From positions 1 to 50,989 of the forward strand of contig NZ_JANUSD010000024.1 in the NCBI RefSeq assembly GCF_024793945.1: a stretch of DNA of 50,989 bases, written 5' to 3'. This document shows, piece after piece, positions 34,488 through 42,661 of the stretch. The stretch's first letter is position 1; each line of letters starts with the position of its first letter. The position numbers and the translations under genes are program-made. Below the pieces are notes generated by a model. It did no database searches. It saw only the letters and a program-made list of their open reading frames with translations, and was not told the origin of the DNA. The stretch comes from Emticicia fluvialis. Its GTDB lineage: Bacteria; Bacteroidota; Bacteroidia; Cytophagales; Spirosomataceae.

Positions 34488-37240
34488 TTGGTTAAAAATT
34501 CATCTAGGTTCATCATGGCGTTGGCTGTCAGGGTTAAGGCTCCCAATTCTGCTTCACGGTCTTTTTTCTTTCTCAATTCAAGGAGCGCGTCCTGATACAA
34601 TTGATACAACAAACGGGTTTTAGTATCGCCGGGGGCTTTCTGAAACAGATACTGATATCCCTGTTTCAGCTTTTCCTCTACCCTGGGGCTTTTAACTGCC
34701 TGCATTTTCAGGGCAATATTTTGTGCTGCCGCATAAAAAACGGTATCGTTTAAAGTGGTTAAGGCCTGTAATGGCGTATTGGTACGAATCCGGCGCGAGG
34801 TGCAGACATTGCGTTGAGGGCTGTCAAACGTAATCATAGACGGATATGGATTAGTGCGCCGCCAATAGGTATAAACTGCTCTTCTGAAAAGGTTGTCTTT
34901 GGGTTCTCGGCGCCAGCTTTCGTCAGTCGGGTTGGGTGGTTTTACACTTGGGCCATACATTTGCTTGTTTAGTAAGTTACTTACAAACAGCGCCTGGTCT
35001 CTTATTTGCTCTGACGACAACCTTACCCGTGGCCCGCGAGCCAGTAACAGATTGCGGGGGTCTTTTTCAAGCAAATCTTTATTCACCATTTCTGTTTGCC
35101 TGTAAGTTGCCGACATCACCATTAGTTTCAGTAATTTCTTTACGCTCCATTTATAATCATCTCTGAAACGCACAGCCAGCCAGTCGAGTAGTTCAGGATG
35201 CGAAGGTCTGGCACCCATAGTGCCGAAATCCTCCAGCGATTCCACAATTCCGTTACCAAACAGTTGCTCCCAGAATCTGTTTGCCATCACTCTCGCCGTA
35301 AGCGGATTTTCATTGCTTACCAGCCATTGTGCAAAGCCCAGACGGTCTGCTTTAAGCCTCCCCAAATCAGGCAATGAGCCAGGTACATCAGGCTTAACCT
35401 GGTCGCCATGCACCATCCAGTTTCCTCTGACGAAAACATGGGTTTTACGTCTTCTGTTCGGAGCCATTTCCATTATAACAGGGGTAGCAATGCTTTCAAT
35501 CATCACCAGTTTGTCAAGAGAATCGCTGAATGCCTTGCCAAATTTATTCTTCAAAGGGGCGCTATGTTGTAAGTCCATCCAGTCCAGATGTATCAGGTCT
35601 GTCCAGAAACTCCTGCCCTTTCTGTAAACCAGATACACATCATGTACACCTTTGGTTGGCTTTATTTTACCGCTAGTAGTGGTGTAATCTTTCCAGCGCG
35701 ACCACCCGTCATTAACGGTTTCTTCACTGCATCTGGTTTCAACTTTGCTTATCAGTTCTCCTTCCGAGCTCCCGAGCCGCATTTCAATAAAAGCGTTTTC
35801 AGCACCGCTCTGGTATCGGTAGGTAACCTGGGTAATGCCAGTCAGATCTACATCTTCATAAACCGTATAAGCGCCTTCGGTGGTTTGCATAATGGTTTTC
35901 TGGTTATTCCATAGCTCAATGTGTCTGCTGGCGCTGTCAAAATCTTCGGCTTCAATTCTATATAAACCCATCCGGCGTAAATATTCCTGTTTTTGCCTAT
36001 CAAGTGGAATTTTCGATGAGATGGGTTCCGGGTTATGCTCAATGCTTTTCAGCCATGTAAGCAGTTTTTTCAGTTCTTTCTCTTTGGCAGGGTGGTAGGT
36101 TTTCAGCAGGGGTTTGTCGTTATAAAGGTCGCGGTCTTGTGTATTGTTAAAAAAAGCAAACGACTGATAAAAATCTTTCTGCCTGAAAGGGTCATAAGGG
36201 TGGCTATGGCATTGCACGCAGGCCATGGTAGTACCTTGCCAGACTTCCCATGTAGTTGAAACCCTGTCGAGCAGAGCCATATTTCTGAACTCCTCATCGT
36301 TGGTGCCACCTTCATCATTAGCCATCGTGTTTCTATGAAAAGCCGTGGCTATCAGCCGGTTTTCAATTTCCCCGGCGCTGATGTCAGCTGACTGCGGCAA
36401 TAAATCACCGGCCAGCTGATGAATCGTAAACTGATTGAAAGGCATATCAGCATTAAATGCCCTGATTACCCAGTCGCGGTACTGCCAGATGCTCCGGTCT
36501 AAATCTTTCTCATAACCTTTTGAATCTGCATAACGAGCCAGGTCCAGCCACATGGTTGCCCATCGCTCACCAAACTGGGGCGACATCAACAGTCGGTTTA
36601 CCTGCTTTTCGTAGGCATTGGCACTTATATCATTAATAAAGGCCTGGGTTTCTTGCATGGTGGGCGGTAAACCAATTAAATCAAGGCTTAATCTGCGCAA
36701 TAATGCCGTTTTATCTGCCTCCGGCGAATGCGTTAAACCCTCCGTTTTCAGCTTGTTTATAATAAAGTTATCTATTCCATTTACAATCCATGGGTCGTTA
36801 ATATCTGGTGGCGCAATAGATTTATCCGGTTTTATATAAGCCCAGTGTTCTTCCCATTTTGCGCCTTCATTTATCCACCTTTCTATTTTACTTATTTCTT
36901 CATCGCTGAGTGGCTCGGCATCTAAAGGCATGCGCGCTTCTTTGTCATGCGTTTTAAGTCTTTTTACAAGTTCTGAGTTTTCGGCATCAAACGGAATAAT
37001 ACCAAACCTGCCCGACTTGGCCTTTGCAAGTGCCTCGTCTCTGAAAAGCAGACTAAAACCCCCGCTTTTTTTTACGCCGCCATGACAAACTATACATTTC
37101 TTGTTAAAAACCGGACGGATATCTTCATTATAACTGATATGCCCGCGGGTGGAATAAAAAACTGAGGCAGCTGCAATAATTGCAGCCCCGGCAAGACTTA
37201 TCCAGGTTAATTTCTGAAAATTCATTATTAATTGGGGCAT
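34484..37240 (-). CDS. Planctomycete-type cytochrome, DUF1549 and DUF1553 domains
   Basis: 918 aa from the ATG at 37240, which has AGAGAGG 6 nt upstream; the frame is open to 37282 and an ATG at 37225 is an alternative. Order: signal/membrane anchor (about 7-29), a PSD1 cytochrome c domain with Cys49-x-x-Cys52-His53, DUF1549 (about 130-340, with a second CxxCH, ACVQCHSHPYDPF), an insertion with carbohydrate-binding-like sandwich (about 410-550, GAENAFIEMRLGSSEGE), and DUF1553 (about 610-900, RVMANRFWEQLFGNGIVES, RPSHPELLDWLA, LARGPRVRLSSEQIRDQAL, PQRNVCTSRRIRTNTPLQAL). Probably a periplasmic heme enzyme working with the DUF1501 protein. Confidence 0.93.
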   Translation of the reverse strand: MPQLIMNFQKLTWISLAGAAIIAAASVFYSTRGHISYNEDIRPVFNKKCIVCHGGVKKSGGFSLLFRDEALAKAKSGRFGIIPFDAENSELVKRLKTHDKEARMPLDAEPLSDEEISKIERWINEGAKWEEHWAYIKPDKSIAPPDINDPWIVNGIDNFIINKLKTEGLTHSPEADKTALLRRLSLDLIGLPPTMQETQAFINDISANAYEKQVNRLLMSPQFGERWATMWLDLARYADSKGYEKDLDRSIWQYRDWVIRAFNADMPFNQFTIHQLAGDLLPQSADISAGEIENRLIATAFHRNTMANDEGGTNDEEFRNMALLDRVSTTWEVWQGTTMACVQCHSHPYDPFRQKDFYQSFAFFNNTQDRDLYNDKPLLKTYHPAKEKELKKLLTWLKSIEHNPEPISSKIPLDRQKQEYLRRMGLYRIEAEDFDSASRHIELWNNQKTIMQTTEGAYTVYEDVDLTGITQVTYRYQSGAENAFIEMRLGSSEGELISKVETRCSEETVNDGWSRWKDYTTTSGKIKPTKGVHDVYLVYRKGRSFWTDLIHLDWMDLQHSAPLKNKFGKAFSDSLDKLVMIESIATPVIMEMAPNRRRKTHVFVRGNWMVHGDQVKPDVPGSLPDLGRLKADRLGFAQWLVSNENPLTARVMANRFWEQLFGNGIVESLEDFGTMGARPSHPELLDWLAVRFRDDYKWSVKKLLKLMVMSATYRQTEMVNKDLLEKDPRNLLLARGPRVRLSSEQIRDQALFVSNLLNKQMYGPSVKPPNPTDESWRREPKDNLFRRAVYTYWRRTNPYPSMITFDSPQRNVCTSRRIRTNTPLQALTTLNDTVFYAAAQNIALKMQAVKSPRVEEKLKQGYQYLFQKAPGDTKTRLLYQLYQDALLELRKKKDREAELGALTLTANAMMNLDEFLTK

Positions 37241-37356
37241 AAAAAACCTCTCTAATATCCTTAAAAAATAGTATGGATACAAGTTTTTTTATGAATATAC
37301 TGTAGTGGAGCCAAAAACTACCATTATAAATGAGTTCCAAATTAAATAGTCTTGAT

Positions 37357-37364
37357 TATATTTG
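37357..37364 (+). promoter_or_regulatory. -7 element for the 37.4-40.6 kb operon
   Basis: TATATTTG, an exact -7 match 27 nt before the ATG at 37392; no good TTG at the proper distance. It supports that ATG over the TTG at 37362, which lies inside the box. Confidence 0.45.
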
Positions 37365-37391
37365 AGTTTGGTACTAATTTCAGTTAAGATT

Positions 37392-37733
37392 ATGGTTGAT
37401 GAAGTAACTCTCAGAGAGATGGCGCTTTCTTTTACAGGTTCAGAAGAACAGCCACATTTTGAAAAAACATCGTTCAGAATAAAAAAGAAAATCTTTGCTA
37501 CGTATTCGGCAACAGATAAACGCGCCTGCCTGAAACTGTCTGAAATTGACCAGTCGGTATTCAGCGCACACCAGTCAGGAGGCATCTATCCTGTACCGAA
37601 TAAATGGGGTAAACAGGGTTGGACACTCTTTGAAATTGAAAAACTGGAGCAAGAATTGATGCTGGATGCACTTGAAACCGCCTATAATGAAGTAACCAGG
37701 AAAAAAATAAAAACTAAACCCACCATGCCATGA
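37392..37733 (+). CDS. MmcQ/YjbR-family protein
   Basis: 113 aa from the ATG at 37392 (MVDEVTLREMALSFTGSEEQ). The MmcQ/YjbR fold shows in EEQPHFEKTSFRIKKKIFATYSATDKRACLKLS and PNKWGKQGWTLFEIEKL. Family members are double-wing DNA-binding-like proteins of uncertain role. It begins a dense operon: its stop overlaps the next ATG by 4 nt. Basic C-terminus (RKKIKTKP). Confidence 0.88.
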   Translation: MVDEVTLREMALSFTGSEEQPHFEKTSFRIKKKIFATYSATDKRACLKLSEIDQSVFSAHQSGGIYPVPNKWGKQGWTLFEIEKLEQELMLDALETAYNEVTRKKIKTKPTMP

Positions 37734-38773
37734 GATTAATTGATTATCCGGCCATTATTAAACTTGCCTGGCAAAACTTTGATGATTCAAAGACCATAGA
37801 TACCATTGAAGACATCAGCGCCAAGGTTTCAACCAACCATGTTTTCAGGGTAAGGTTTGATAACGACGACATCATCATTGCCAAACTTTCTTATTTTGGC
37901 ACTTATGAGCATTTTAAAGAAGACCACCAGATTATTCACACCTTGCAGAATAACCTGCTGTATCCGTTTGAGAACGTATTGGCGAAGTCGCTGGTGAAAG
38001 ACAATGAAGTGTACACCTATCGTTATCAGGATGGCATAACCGATGCCTGGGTGGTGTTTTATAATCCTATCCGGAGTCTTCATCGTTTGCCTCGCCGACT
38101 GGATGAAGGTCATATAAAAAAACTGGGAAGCGAGATTGCCAAATTTCATAAGGCTTGTGCCAGAGTAAGTACAGTTTTACCGCAGGCATCAAAAACGCTT
38201 CGCTCTGATATACAAGACCTGCTGAACATACTTGATACCGAGGTAGGCCAATTTGAACACCGCATGCACATTGGGTATCTTCGTGAGCAATGTGAGATAT
38301 TTCTGGAAAACCGCCAGAACCTGGTAGCAGGTGTTGTGGAAACCATGCCTGTTTTTATGGACTGGAACATCGGTAACTTTTCTGTTACCAAAAATCTTGA
38401 ATTATATTCAAGATGGGACTACGACTGGTTCAGAATCAGTTACCGGGTAATGGATTTTTACTTCTTCAGCAGGGTAACATCAGACGTAGGCGACCGAACG
38501 GCTTTCAGCTATTTAATAGGGCCTTTAATGGAAGACCGCTTTATTTTATTCCTTAAAGAATACCATAAGGTGTATCCGCTTACCGAAAACGCCGTGCTTT
38601 TTATGAAAGAAGCCTATCGTTTCTTTATTCTTAATTATGTAATAAAATATGGCCGATATTTCTTTCACCGTACTTATGCCACTAAATTGCAGCGAGAAGC
38701 CTACGAGATTTATTTACCATCTATAGATAAAGAATTTGATGCCGGTAAGATTCTGAAAGCACTCAATATTTAA
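37730..38773 (+). CDS. Aminoglycoside-phosphotransferase-fold kinase-like protein
   Basis: 347 aa without signal peptide. It has the phosphotransferase pattern: N-lobe lysine in DDIIIAKLSYFG, the linker-region motif EIAKFHKACA, a catalytic-loop FMDWNIGNFSV and a metal-binding RWDYDWFRIS. In the catalytic loop the usual His-Gly-Asp is Phe-Met-Asp, while the Asp and the Asn five residues later are kept, so kinase activity may be altered but not clearly lost. Substrate unknown. Downstream HAD-fold gene 14 nt away suggests a shared phosphorylated small molecule. Overlaps YjbR gene by 4 nt. Confidence 0.8.
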   Translation: MRLIDYPAIIKLAWQNFDDSKTIDTIEDISAKVSTNHVFRVRFDNDDIIIAKLSYFGTYEHFKEDHQIIHTLQNNLLYPFENVLAKSLVKDNEVYTYRYQDGITDAWVVFYNPIRSLHRLPRRLDEGHIKKLGSEIAKFHKACARVSTVLPQASKTLRSDIQDLLNILDTEVGQFEHRMHIGYLREQCEIFLENRQNLVAGVVETMPVFMDWNIGNFSVTKNLELYSRWDYDWFRISYRVMDFYFFSRVTSDVGDRTAFSYLIGPLMEDRFILFLKEYHKVYPLTENAVLFMKEAYRFFILNYVIKYGRYFFHRTYATKLQREAYEIYLPSIDKEFDAGKILKALNI

Positions 38774-38787
38774 ACCCCGAAACTTTT

Positions 38788-39633
38788 ATGCAGATACACG
38801 ATTTCAAGACAGTAATAGATAATTATAAAGTAGTATTTTTTGATGCCTACGGAGTTTTAAAAAATTATAAAGGATTAATACCCGGCGTTGAAAATACGTT
38901 CAGGTATCTGAAAGAAACGCAGAAAGAGTTTTATATTTTAACAAACGACGCCTCAAGAAAACCCCAGCAACTGGCAGACTCTTATCATTCATTAGGCATT
39001 AAAGACGTATTTATTAATAATATTATATCGTCGGGTATGTTGGCTATGGACTACCTGAAACAAAAGGTAAAAGGTGGTAAAGTTGTTTTTTTAGGCACTG
39101 ATGATTCGGCTTATTACATAGAAACCCTGGGCTTAGAGGCCGTTCCCATTAGTGAACTGGACCTAAACAACCTGAATGATATTCAGGCGCTGGCATTTCT
39201 TGACGATGAGGGCTTTGATTGGAAAGATGACCTGAACAAGACCATCAACCTGCTGCGCCGGAAAAACATTCCGGTAATTGTGGCCAATACAGATGGCACT
39301 TATCCGGTATCAAAAAAGGAAATTGCCATAGCTATGGGCGGCCTGTCAAGAATGATTGAAGCCATTGTTGGCAAGCAGTTTGTAGGTTTCGGAAAGCCGG
39401 ACTCCCAGATGTTTATTTTTGCCTATGAACACATCAAAAGTAAAAACATAGAAAAAAAAGATATTCTGATGGTAGGCGACACCCTGCATACTGATATTCT
39501 GGGAGGTAATAAGTTTGGCCTTGATACCGTGCTGGTATTAAGTGGCAACACGCAGGCTGAAGATGTAGAAGTGAATATTCAGAGCACCGGAATTATTCCT
39601 ACTTATATATGTGAAGCGGCAATAGTAGAGTAA
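38788..39633 (+). CDS. HAD superfamily class IIA protein
   Basis: 281 aa. Motif I VVFFDAYGVLKNYKG with nucleophile Asp19; the second Asp of the DxD motif, the general acid in phosphatases, is Tyr21. Motif II ILTNDASR, class IIA cap (about 75-200), motif III GFGKPDSQMF and motif IV MVGDTLHTDILGGNKFGLDTVLVLSG are all normal. Relatives with an aromatic residue at the second position are a known sub-branch of HAD-IIA. Probably acts on a phosphorylated metabolite; the partner may be the kinase-like protein encoded just upstream. Confidence 0.88.
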   Translation: MQIHDFKTVIDNYKVVFFDAYGVLKNYKGLIPGVENTFRYLKETQKEFYILTNDASRKPQQLADSYHSLGIKDVFINNIISSGMLAMDYLKQKVKGGKVVFLGTDDSAYYIETLGLEAVPISELDLNNLNDIQALAFLDDEGFDWKDDLNKTINLLRRKNIPVIVANTDGTYPVSKKEIAIAMGGLSRMIEAIVGKQFVGFGKPDSQMFIFAYEHIKSKNIEKKDILMVGDTLHTDILGGNKFGLDTVLVLSGNTQAEDVEVNIQSTGIIPTYICEAAIVE

Positions 39634-39646
39634 AATCAGAAAAGAA

Positions 39647-40249
39647 ATGAGCCGTTTATACCTGTTTGCCTTATTAGTGTTTGTTTACCAGAATGGCTTT
39701 GCACAAAGAATAGAGACCAGGCCGATTTCAGACGAAACCCTGAAGCAGTTCAAGACCTCTGGCACTTTGCTTTTAAAAAAAATTGAATTTAAAGATAAAA
39801 ACGGCCTTAACTACGTAATAGCTGCCATGGAAGAAGCAGCCAAAGATGATTATAACTCCAGAACTTTGTGGATTGAGCATTATGTTAAAGGCACAACCAA
39901 AACGCTTAAGTTATTGAAAGAGGTAGTAGATTTTGAAAAAGACTGCCCGGTTGATAACCAGCTTGCCTTAATTGATGAAGCATTTGAAGTAACCGACCTG
40001 GATAAAAACGGCTATGCAGAAATTATGTTTATGTATAAAACCGGCTGCAAGGGCGATTTAAGTCCGTCAGGATTAAAACTCATTGTGCTGCAAAATGGTA
40101 AAAAGGCTGCCATCAGAGGTAAATCGCTAATTAAAGGCTTTAAAAATACTGATGAAAAACAGCAGGATGCTGCTTTTCTGGCATTGCCACAGGTAATAAG
40201 GCAGCACGCTGATAATTTATGGAACAGATTTAAAACTGAATATGAATAA
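39647..40249 (+). CDS. Small secreted protein, Bacteroidota-specific
   Basis: 200 aa with signal peptide (MSRLYLFALLVFVYQNGFAQ). Contains a calcium-loop-like DLDKNGYAEIMFMYKTGC and SPSGLKLIVLQNGKKAAIRG. The pattern resembles the Bacteroidota family labelled M949_RS01915 surface polysaccharide biosynthesis protein; I make that link from memory and the function is unproven. Lies 13 nt after the HAD gene, and its stop overlaps the following ATG region by 8 nt. Confidence 0.75.
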   Translation: MSRLYLFALLVFVYQNGFAQRIETRPISDETLKQFKTSGTLLLKKIEFKDKNGLNYVIAAMEEAAKDDYNSRTLWIEHYVKGTTKTLKLLKEVVDFEKDCPVDNQLALIDEAFEVTDLDKNGYAEIMFMYKTGCKGDLSPSGLKLIVLQNGKKAAIRGKSLIKGFKNTDEKQQDAAFLALPQVIRQHADNLWNRFKTEYE

Positions 40250-40595
40250 AATGCCAAAAGGACACATCAGTTGGGAAGATTTTGAAAAAGTTGAACTACG
40301 TGCCGGTACCATCATTCAAGTTGATGATTTTCCGAAAGCCCGGAAACCGGCCTATAAATTATTGATTGATCTGGGGCCTGAAACGGGCATCAAACGCTCG
40401 TCTGCTCAGATAACTACTTTTTATACAAAAGAAGAGCTTATAGGCAAACAGGTGCTTTGTGTTACCAATTTCCCGCCCAGGCAAATTGCCGATTTTATGT
40501 CGGAGGTTCTCACTACGGGCTTTATTCTGGGCGACGTCTCGGTCGTATTGGCCGAAGCGGAAAGGCAAGTACCGAATGGTAGCAGGCTGGCATAA
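40242..40595 (+). CDS. CsaA-type tRNA-binding domain protein
   Basis: 117 aa, a single OB-fold tRNA-binding domain (as in the C-terminus of methionyl-tRNA synthetase). Features: FEKVELRAGTIIQVDDFPKARKPAYKLLIDLGPE, RSSAQITTFY, GKQVLCVTNFPPRQIADFMSEVL and GDVSVVLAEAERQVPNGSRLA. CsaA was described as having chaperone-like activity and binding tRNA. Start at 40242 overlaps the previous gene by 8 nt; ATG at 40251 is an alternative. Confidence 0.92.
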   Translation: MNKMPKGHISWEDFEKVELRAGTIIQVDDFPKARKPAYKLLIDLGPETGIKRSSAQITTFYTKEELIGKQVLCVTNFPPRQIADFMSEVLTTGFILGDVSVVLAEAERQVPNGSRLA

Positions 40596-40611
40596 ATATT
40601 ATTAAATTGTC

Positions 40612-40642
40612 TTGGAAGTATCAGTTATTATACGTACATTTG
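40612..40642 (+). promoter_or_regulatory. Promoter of the metal island
   Basis: TTG, 20 nt, TACATTTG: an exact Bacteroidota promoter. Transcription would begin near 40649, 15 nt before the ATG at 40664, and rules out the open frame that extends upstream to 40607. Confidence 0.65.
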
Positions 40643-40663
40643 TATATAATTCTAATTATACGA

Positions 40664-41107
40664 ATGAAACAAGCATTATCCAGACTTTTCAGTGTTATCA
40701 TGGCCGTGGTTGTGTTGCTAAGCAGCACAGGGTTTGGCTTTGTTGAACATAGCTGTATAGTAAAGGGTAAGTCTGTTTCACTTCATAAAAATGGAGAATT
40801 TTGTTGTGCTGCCAAGAATGCCAAAACTGCCTTGCCTGCCAACAAAGGTGCAATTGTTAAAAAATCAGCCTGTTGTACTGAAGAAGAAAAATACGAAAAT
40901 GTTGAGTATTCTTCGTCTGTTTCTCAACTTGTAGCCAAGTTTACACAAAGTAGTATCGATTGGCTAAAAGCTACATTTACTGAGCTTTTCAAAACCATTA
41001 TCGAAACTATCTTTGAAAGCCAGGAATCATCTCTGGCTCAGAGTTCCTCCCCCAATCCGCTCGTCGGGCGTGATATAGTTATTGCCCATCAATCTTTTAT
41101 AATCTGA
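40664..41107 (+). CDS. HYC_CC_PP-family Cys-rich protein
   Basis: 147 aa, N-terminal hydrophobic signal (LFSVIMAVVVLLSSTGFGF). Then EHSCIVKG (the HYC position, here His-Ser-Cys), FCCAAKN and ACCTEEE (two Cys-Cys pairs), and the C-terminal NPLVGRDIVIAHQSFII tail typical of the family. This Bacteroidota family sits beside HMA-domain proteins and TonB receptors, so binding of copper or another thiophilic metal in the periplasm is likely, though I know of no biochemical proof. First gene of the island; it has its own promoter. Confidence 0.85.
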   Translation: MKQALSRLFSVIMAVVVLLSSTGFGFVEHSCIVKGKSVSLHKNGEFCCAAKNAKTALPANKGAIVKKSACCTEEEKYENVEYSSSVSQLVAKFTQSSIDWLKATFTELFKTIIETIFESQESSLAQSSSPNPLVGRDIVIAHQSFII

Positions 41108-41161
41108 TACAATTAAGTAATTAATTTTCCGCAAGTCTTTCACGATTTGTGGCTTTTACGT

Positions 41162-41181
41162 TTATCCTTGTTTTAGGATAA
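41162..41181 (+). promoter_or_regulatory. Inverted repeat upstream of AraC/HMA regulator gene
   Basis: A 7-bp perfect repeat pair (TTATCCT and AGGATAA, 6-nt gap), 35 nt before the regulator ATG, with a further ATATCC half just downstream. Placement fits a regulator binding site, perhaps autoregulation; no T-run that would make it a clear terminator. Confidence 0.4.
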
Positions 41182-41215
41182 TATCCAATAATTAATTATT
41201 AATTTTATCATACTT

Positions 41216-41803
41216 ATGCAATTACTCATTAAAAATATGGTTTGCAACCGCTGTGTGCGTGTTGTGCGTGAAGAGCTTGAGGCAATAGGCTTAAGTGTTT
41301 TAAAAGTTGAACTGGGCATGGTAACTATAAACCACACCGACGAGTTTTTTCAGTACATGCTTATTCGGCAAACCTTGCAAAAAGAAGGTTTTGAACTGAT
41401 AGAAGACCACAAAACCACAATTGTGGAACGTATCAAGCATTTCATAATTAATGAAATCCACCATCATAAAGGCGAAAAAAACGTCTCTCAAAATTTTTCA
41501 GATTTTCTGGTGAAGAAAACCGGGTATGAGTACTCCTATCTGAGCAGTCTTTTCTCTTCTACTGAAAAAACTACAATAGAAAAATACATTATTGCCCAAA
41601 AGATTGAGCGCACCAAAGCCTTGCTTATGAACGGAGATGTAAGCCTGTCTGAAATTGCCTGGCAGCTAGATTACAGCAGCGTAGCGCACCTTTCCAATCA
41701 GTTTAAGCAGGTGGTGGGTGTGAGCCCCAGTGTTTTTAAGTCCAGGAAAGAGAATACGCTTATACCTATTGATGCTGTCAAAAAACATGTAAGTCTGGCA
41801 TAA
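41216..41803 (+). CDS. AraC-type regulator with N-terminal HMA-like metal-binding domain
   Basis: 195 aa. Residues 1-66 fit the heavy-metal-associated (ferredoxin-like) fold: beta strand, then VCNRCVRVV with Cys10 and Cys13, and a following GLSVLKVELGMVTI strand. A His-rich linker (NEIHHHKGEK, about 80-89) leads to an AraC-type double helix-turn-helix (about 95-185), with TGYEYSYLSSLFS and DVSLSEIAWQLDYSSVAHLSNQFKQVVGVSPSVF. Likely senses a thiophilic metal, most plausibly copper, and controls the neighbouring genes; the metal and the target sites are inferred. Lies between HYC_CC_PP and HMA/MauE genes, all in the same orientation. Confidence 0.87.
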   Translation: MQLLIKNMVCNRCVRVVREELEAIGLSVLKVELGMVTINHTDEFFQYMLIRQTLQKEGFELIEDHKTTIVERIKHFIINEIHHHKGEKNVSQNFSDFLVKKTGYEYSYLSSLFSSTEKTTIEKYIIAQKIERTKALLMNGDVSLSEIAWQLDYSSVAHLSNQFKQVVGVSPSVFKSRKENTLIPIDAVKKHVSLA

Positions 41804-41817
41804 AATTCTGTAATGCG

Positions 41818-41843
41818 GTAGTGCAGGCTATCCACTACTTTTG
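41818..41843 (+). promoter_or_regulatory. Promoter with overlapping inverted repeat for the HMA/TonB genes
   Basis: TACTTTTG (41836-41843) is an exact -7 box 20 nt before the ATG at 41864, but there is no TTG at 19-21 nt. Instead GTAGTG (41818-41823) and CACTAC (41833-41838) form an inverted repeat that runs into the -7 box. This layout suits a promoter that needs a regulator. Confidence 0.45.
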
Positions 41844-41863
41844 TATCATTAAAATATAAACCA

Positions 41864-42616
41864 ATGACACAAACTTATGAAGTTACAGGCATGACCTGCG
41901 AGGCATGTGAATATAAAATACAACATGTATTAGGCAAAGTTGATGGGGTAAAATCAGTTAAGCCAGACAAAACCAATAATACGGCTATTATTGAAATGGA
42001 AAAAAATATTCCATTAGCCCTATTTCAGGACGCATTGAAACCGTATCCCAAATACAACATTAATGACAAAGTTGCCTTCGCAGTATCACAGGCAAAGGCT
42101 TTTGAAGAAGCCAATCCAGGAAGCTGGCTGGCCACTTACAAACCATTGTTGCTAATTTTCGGATTCATTACTGGCATATCTGCTATCACGGCTTTTCATG
42201 CCAACATTTTTGAGCCAGCGCATTTCAGCCCGATGCATTTCATGAATCATTTTATGGCCGGCTTTTTTGTTGTTTTCTCTTTCTTTAAGTTTTTAGACCT
42301 GAAAGGATTTGCAGAAAGCTATGCCATGTATGATTTACTGGCCATGAAAGCTCCGGCTTATGGATATGTGTATCCTTTTATTGAGTTAGCTTTAGGTTTG
42401 GCTTATCTGATAAATTATCAACCTCAACTAACCAATATTGCAACCATTATAGTTATGGGTTTTAGTTCAATAGGAGTTATTTTGAGCGTATTAAATAAGA
42501 AAAAAATTCGATGCGCCTGCCTGGGAGCTGTTTTTAACCTACCTATGAGTACGGTTACAATAATTGAAGACTTGCTGATGGTAGGTATGGCAGTGGCCAT
42601 GTTGTTGGCATATTAA
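41864..42616 (+). CDS. HMA domain fused to MauE/DoxX-like membrane protein
   Basis: 250 aa. HMA domain at 1-70 with GMTCEACEYK (Cys12, Cys15), then four or five membrane spans (roughly 90-112, 125-145, 170-188, 195-215, 230-250). The membrane part has the look of MauE/DoxX-type redox-associated proteins, with a cytoplasm- or periplasm-facing RCACLGAVFNLPMS motif containing Cys-x-Cys. Probably hands metal or electrons across or at the inner membrane. Follows the regulator and precedes the TonB receptor after 45 nt. Confidence 0.87.
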   Translation: MTQTYEVTGMTCEACEYKIQHVLGKVDGVKSVKPDKTNNTAIIEMEKNIPLALFQDALKPYPKYNINDKVAFAVSQAKAFEEANPGSWLATYKPLLLIFGFITGISAITAFHANIFEPAHFSPMHFMNHFMAGFFVVFSFFKFLDLKGFAESYAMYDLLAMKAPAYGYVYPFIELALGLAYLINYQPQLTNIATIIVMGFSSIGVILSVLNKKKIRCACLGAVFNLPMSTVTIIEDLLMVGMAVAMLLAY

Positions 42617-42661
42617 ATTTAATCATTTATAAAGCACCGCGCTTTGTAAAACTTAAACCAC

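Noticed and set aside
28145..38789. An identical 17-mer (AACCCCGAAACTTTTAT) at 28145 and 38773
   Set aside because: One copy is a terminator arm, the other is a gene junction; no further similarity flanks them, so chance is the best explanation.
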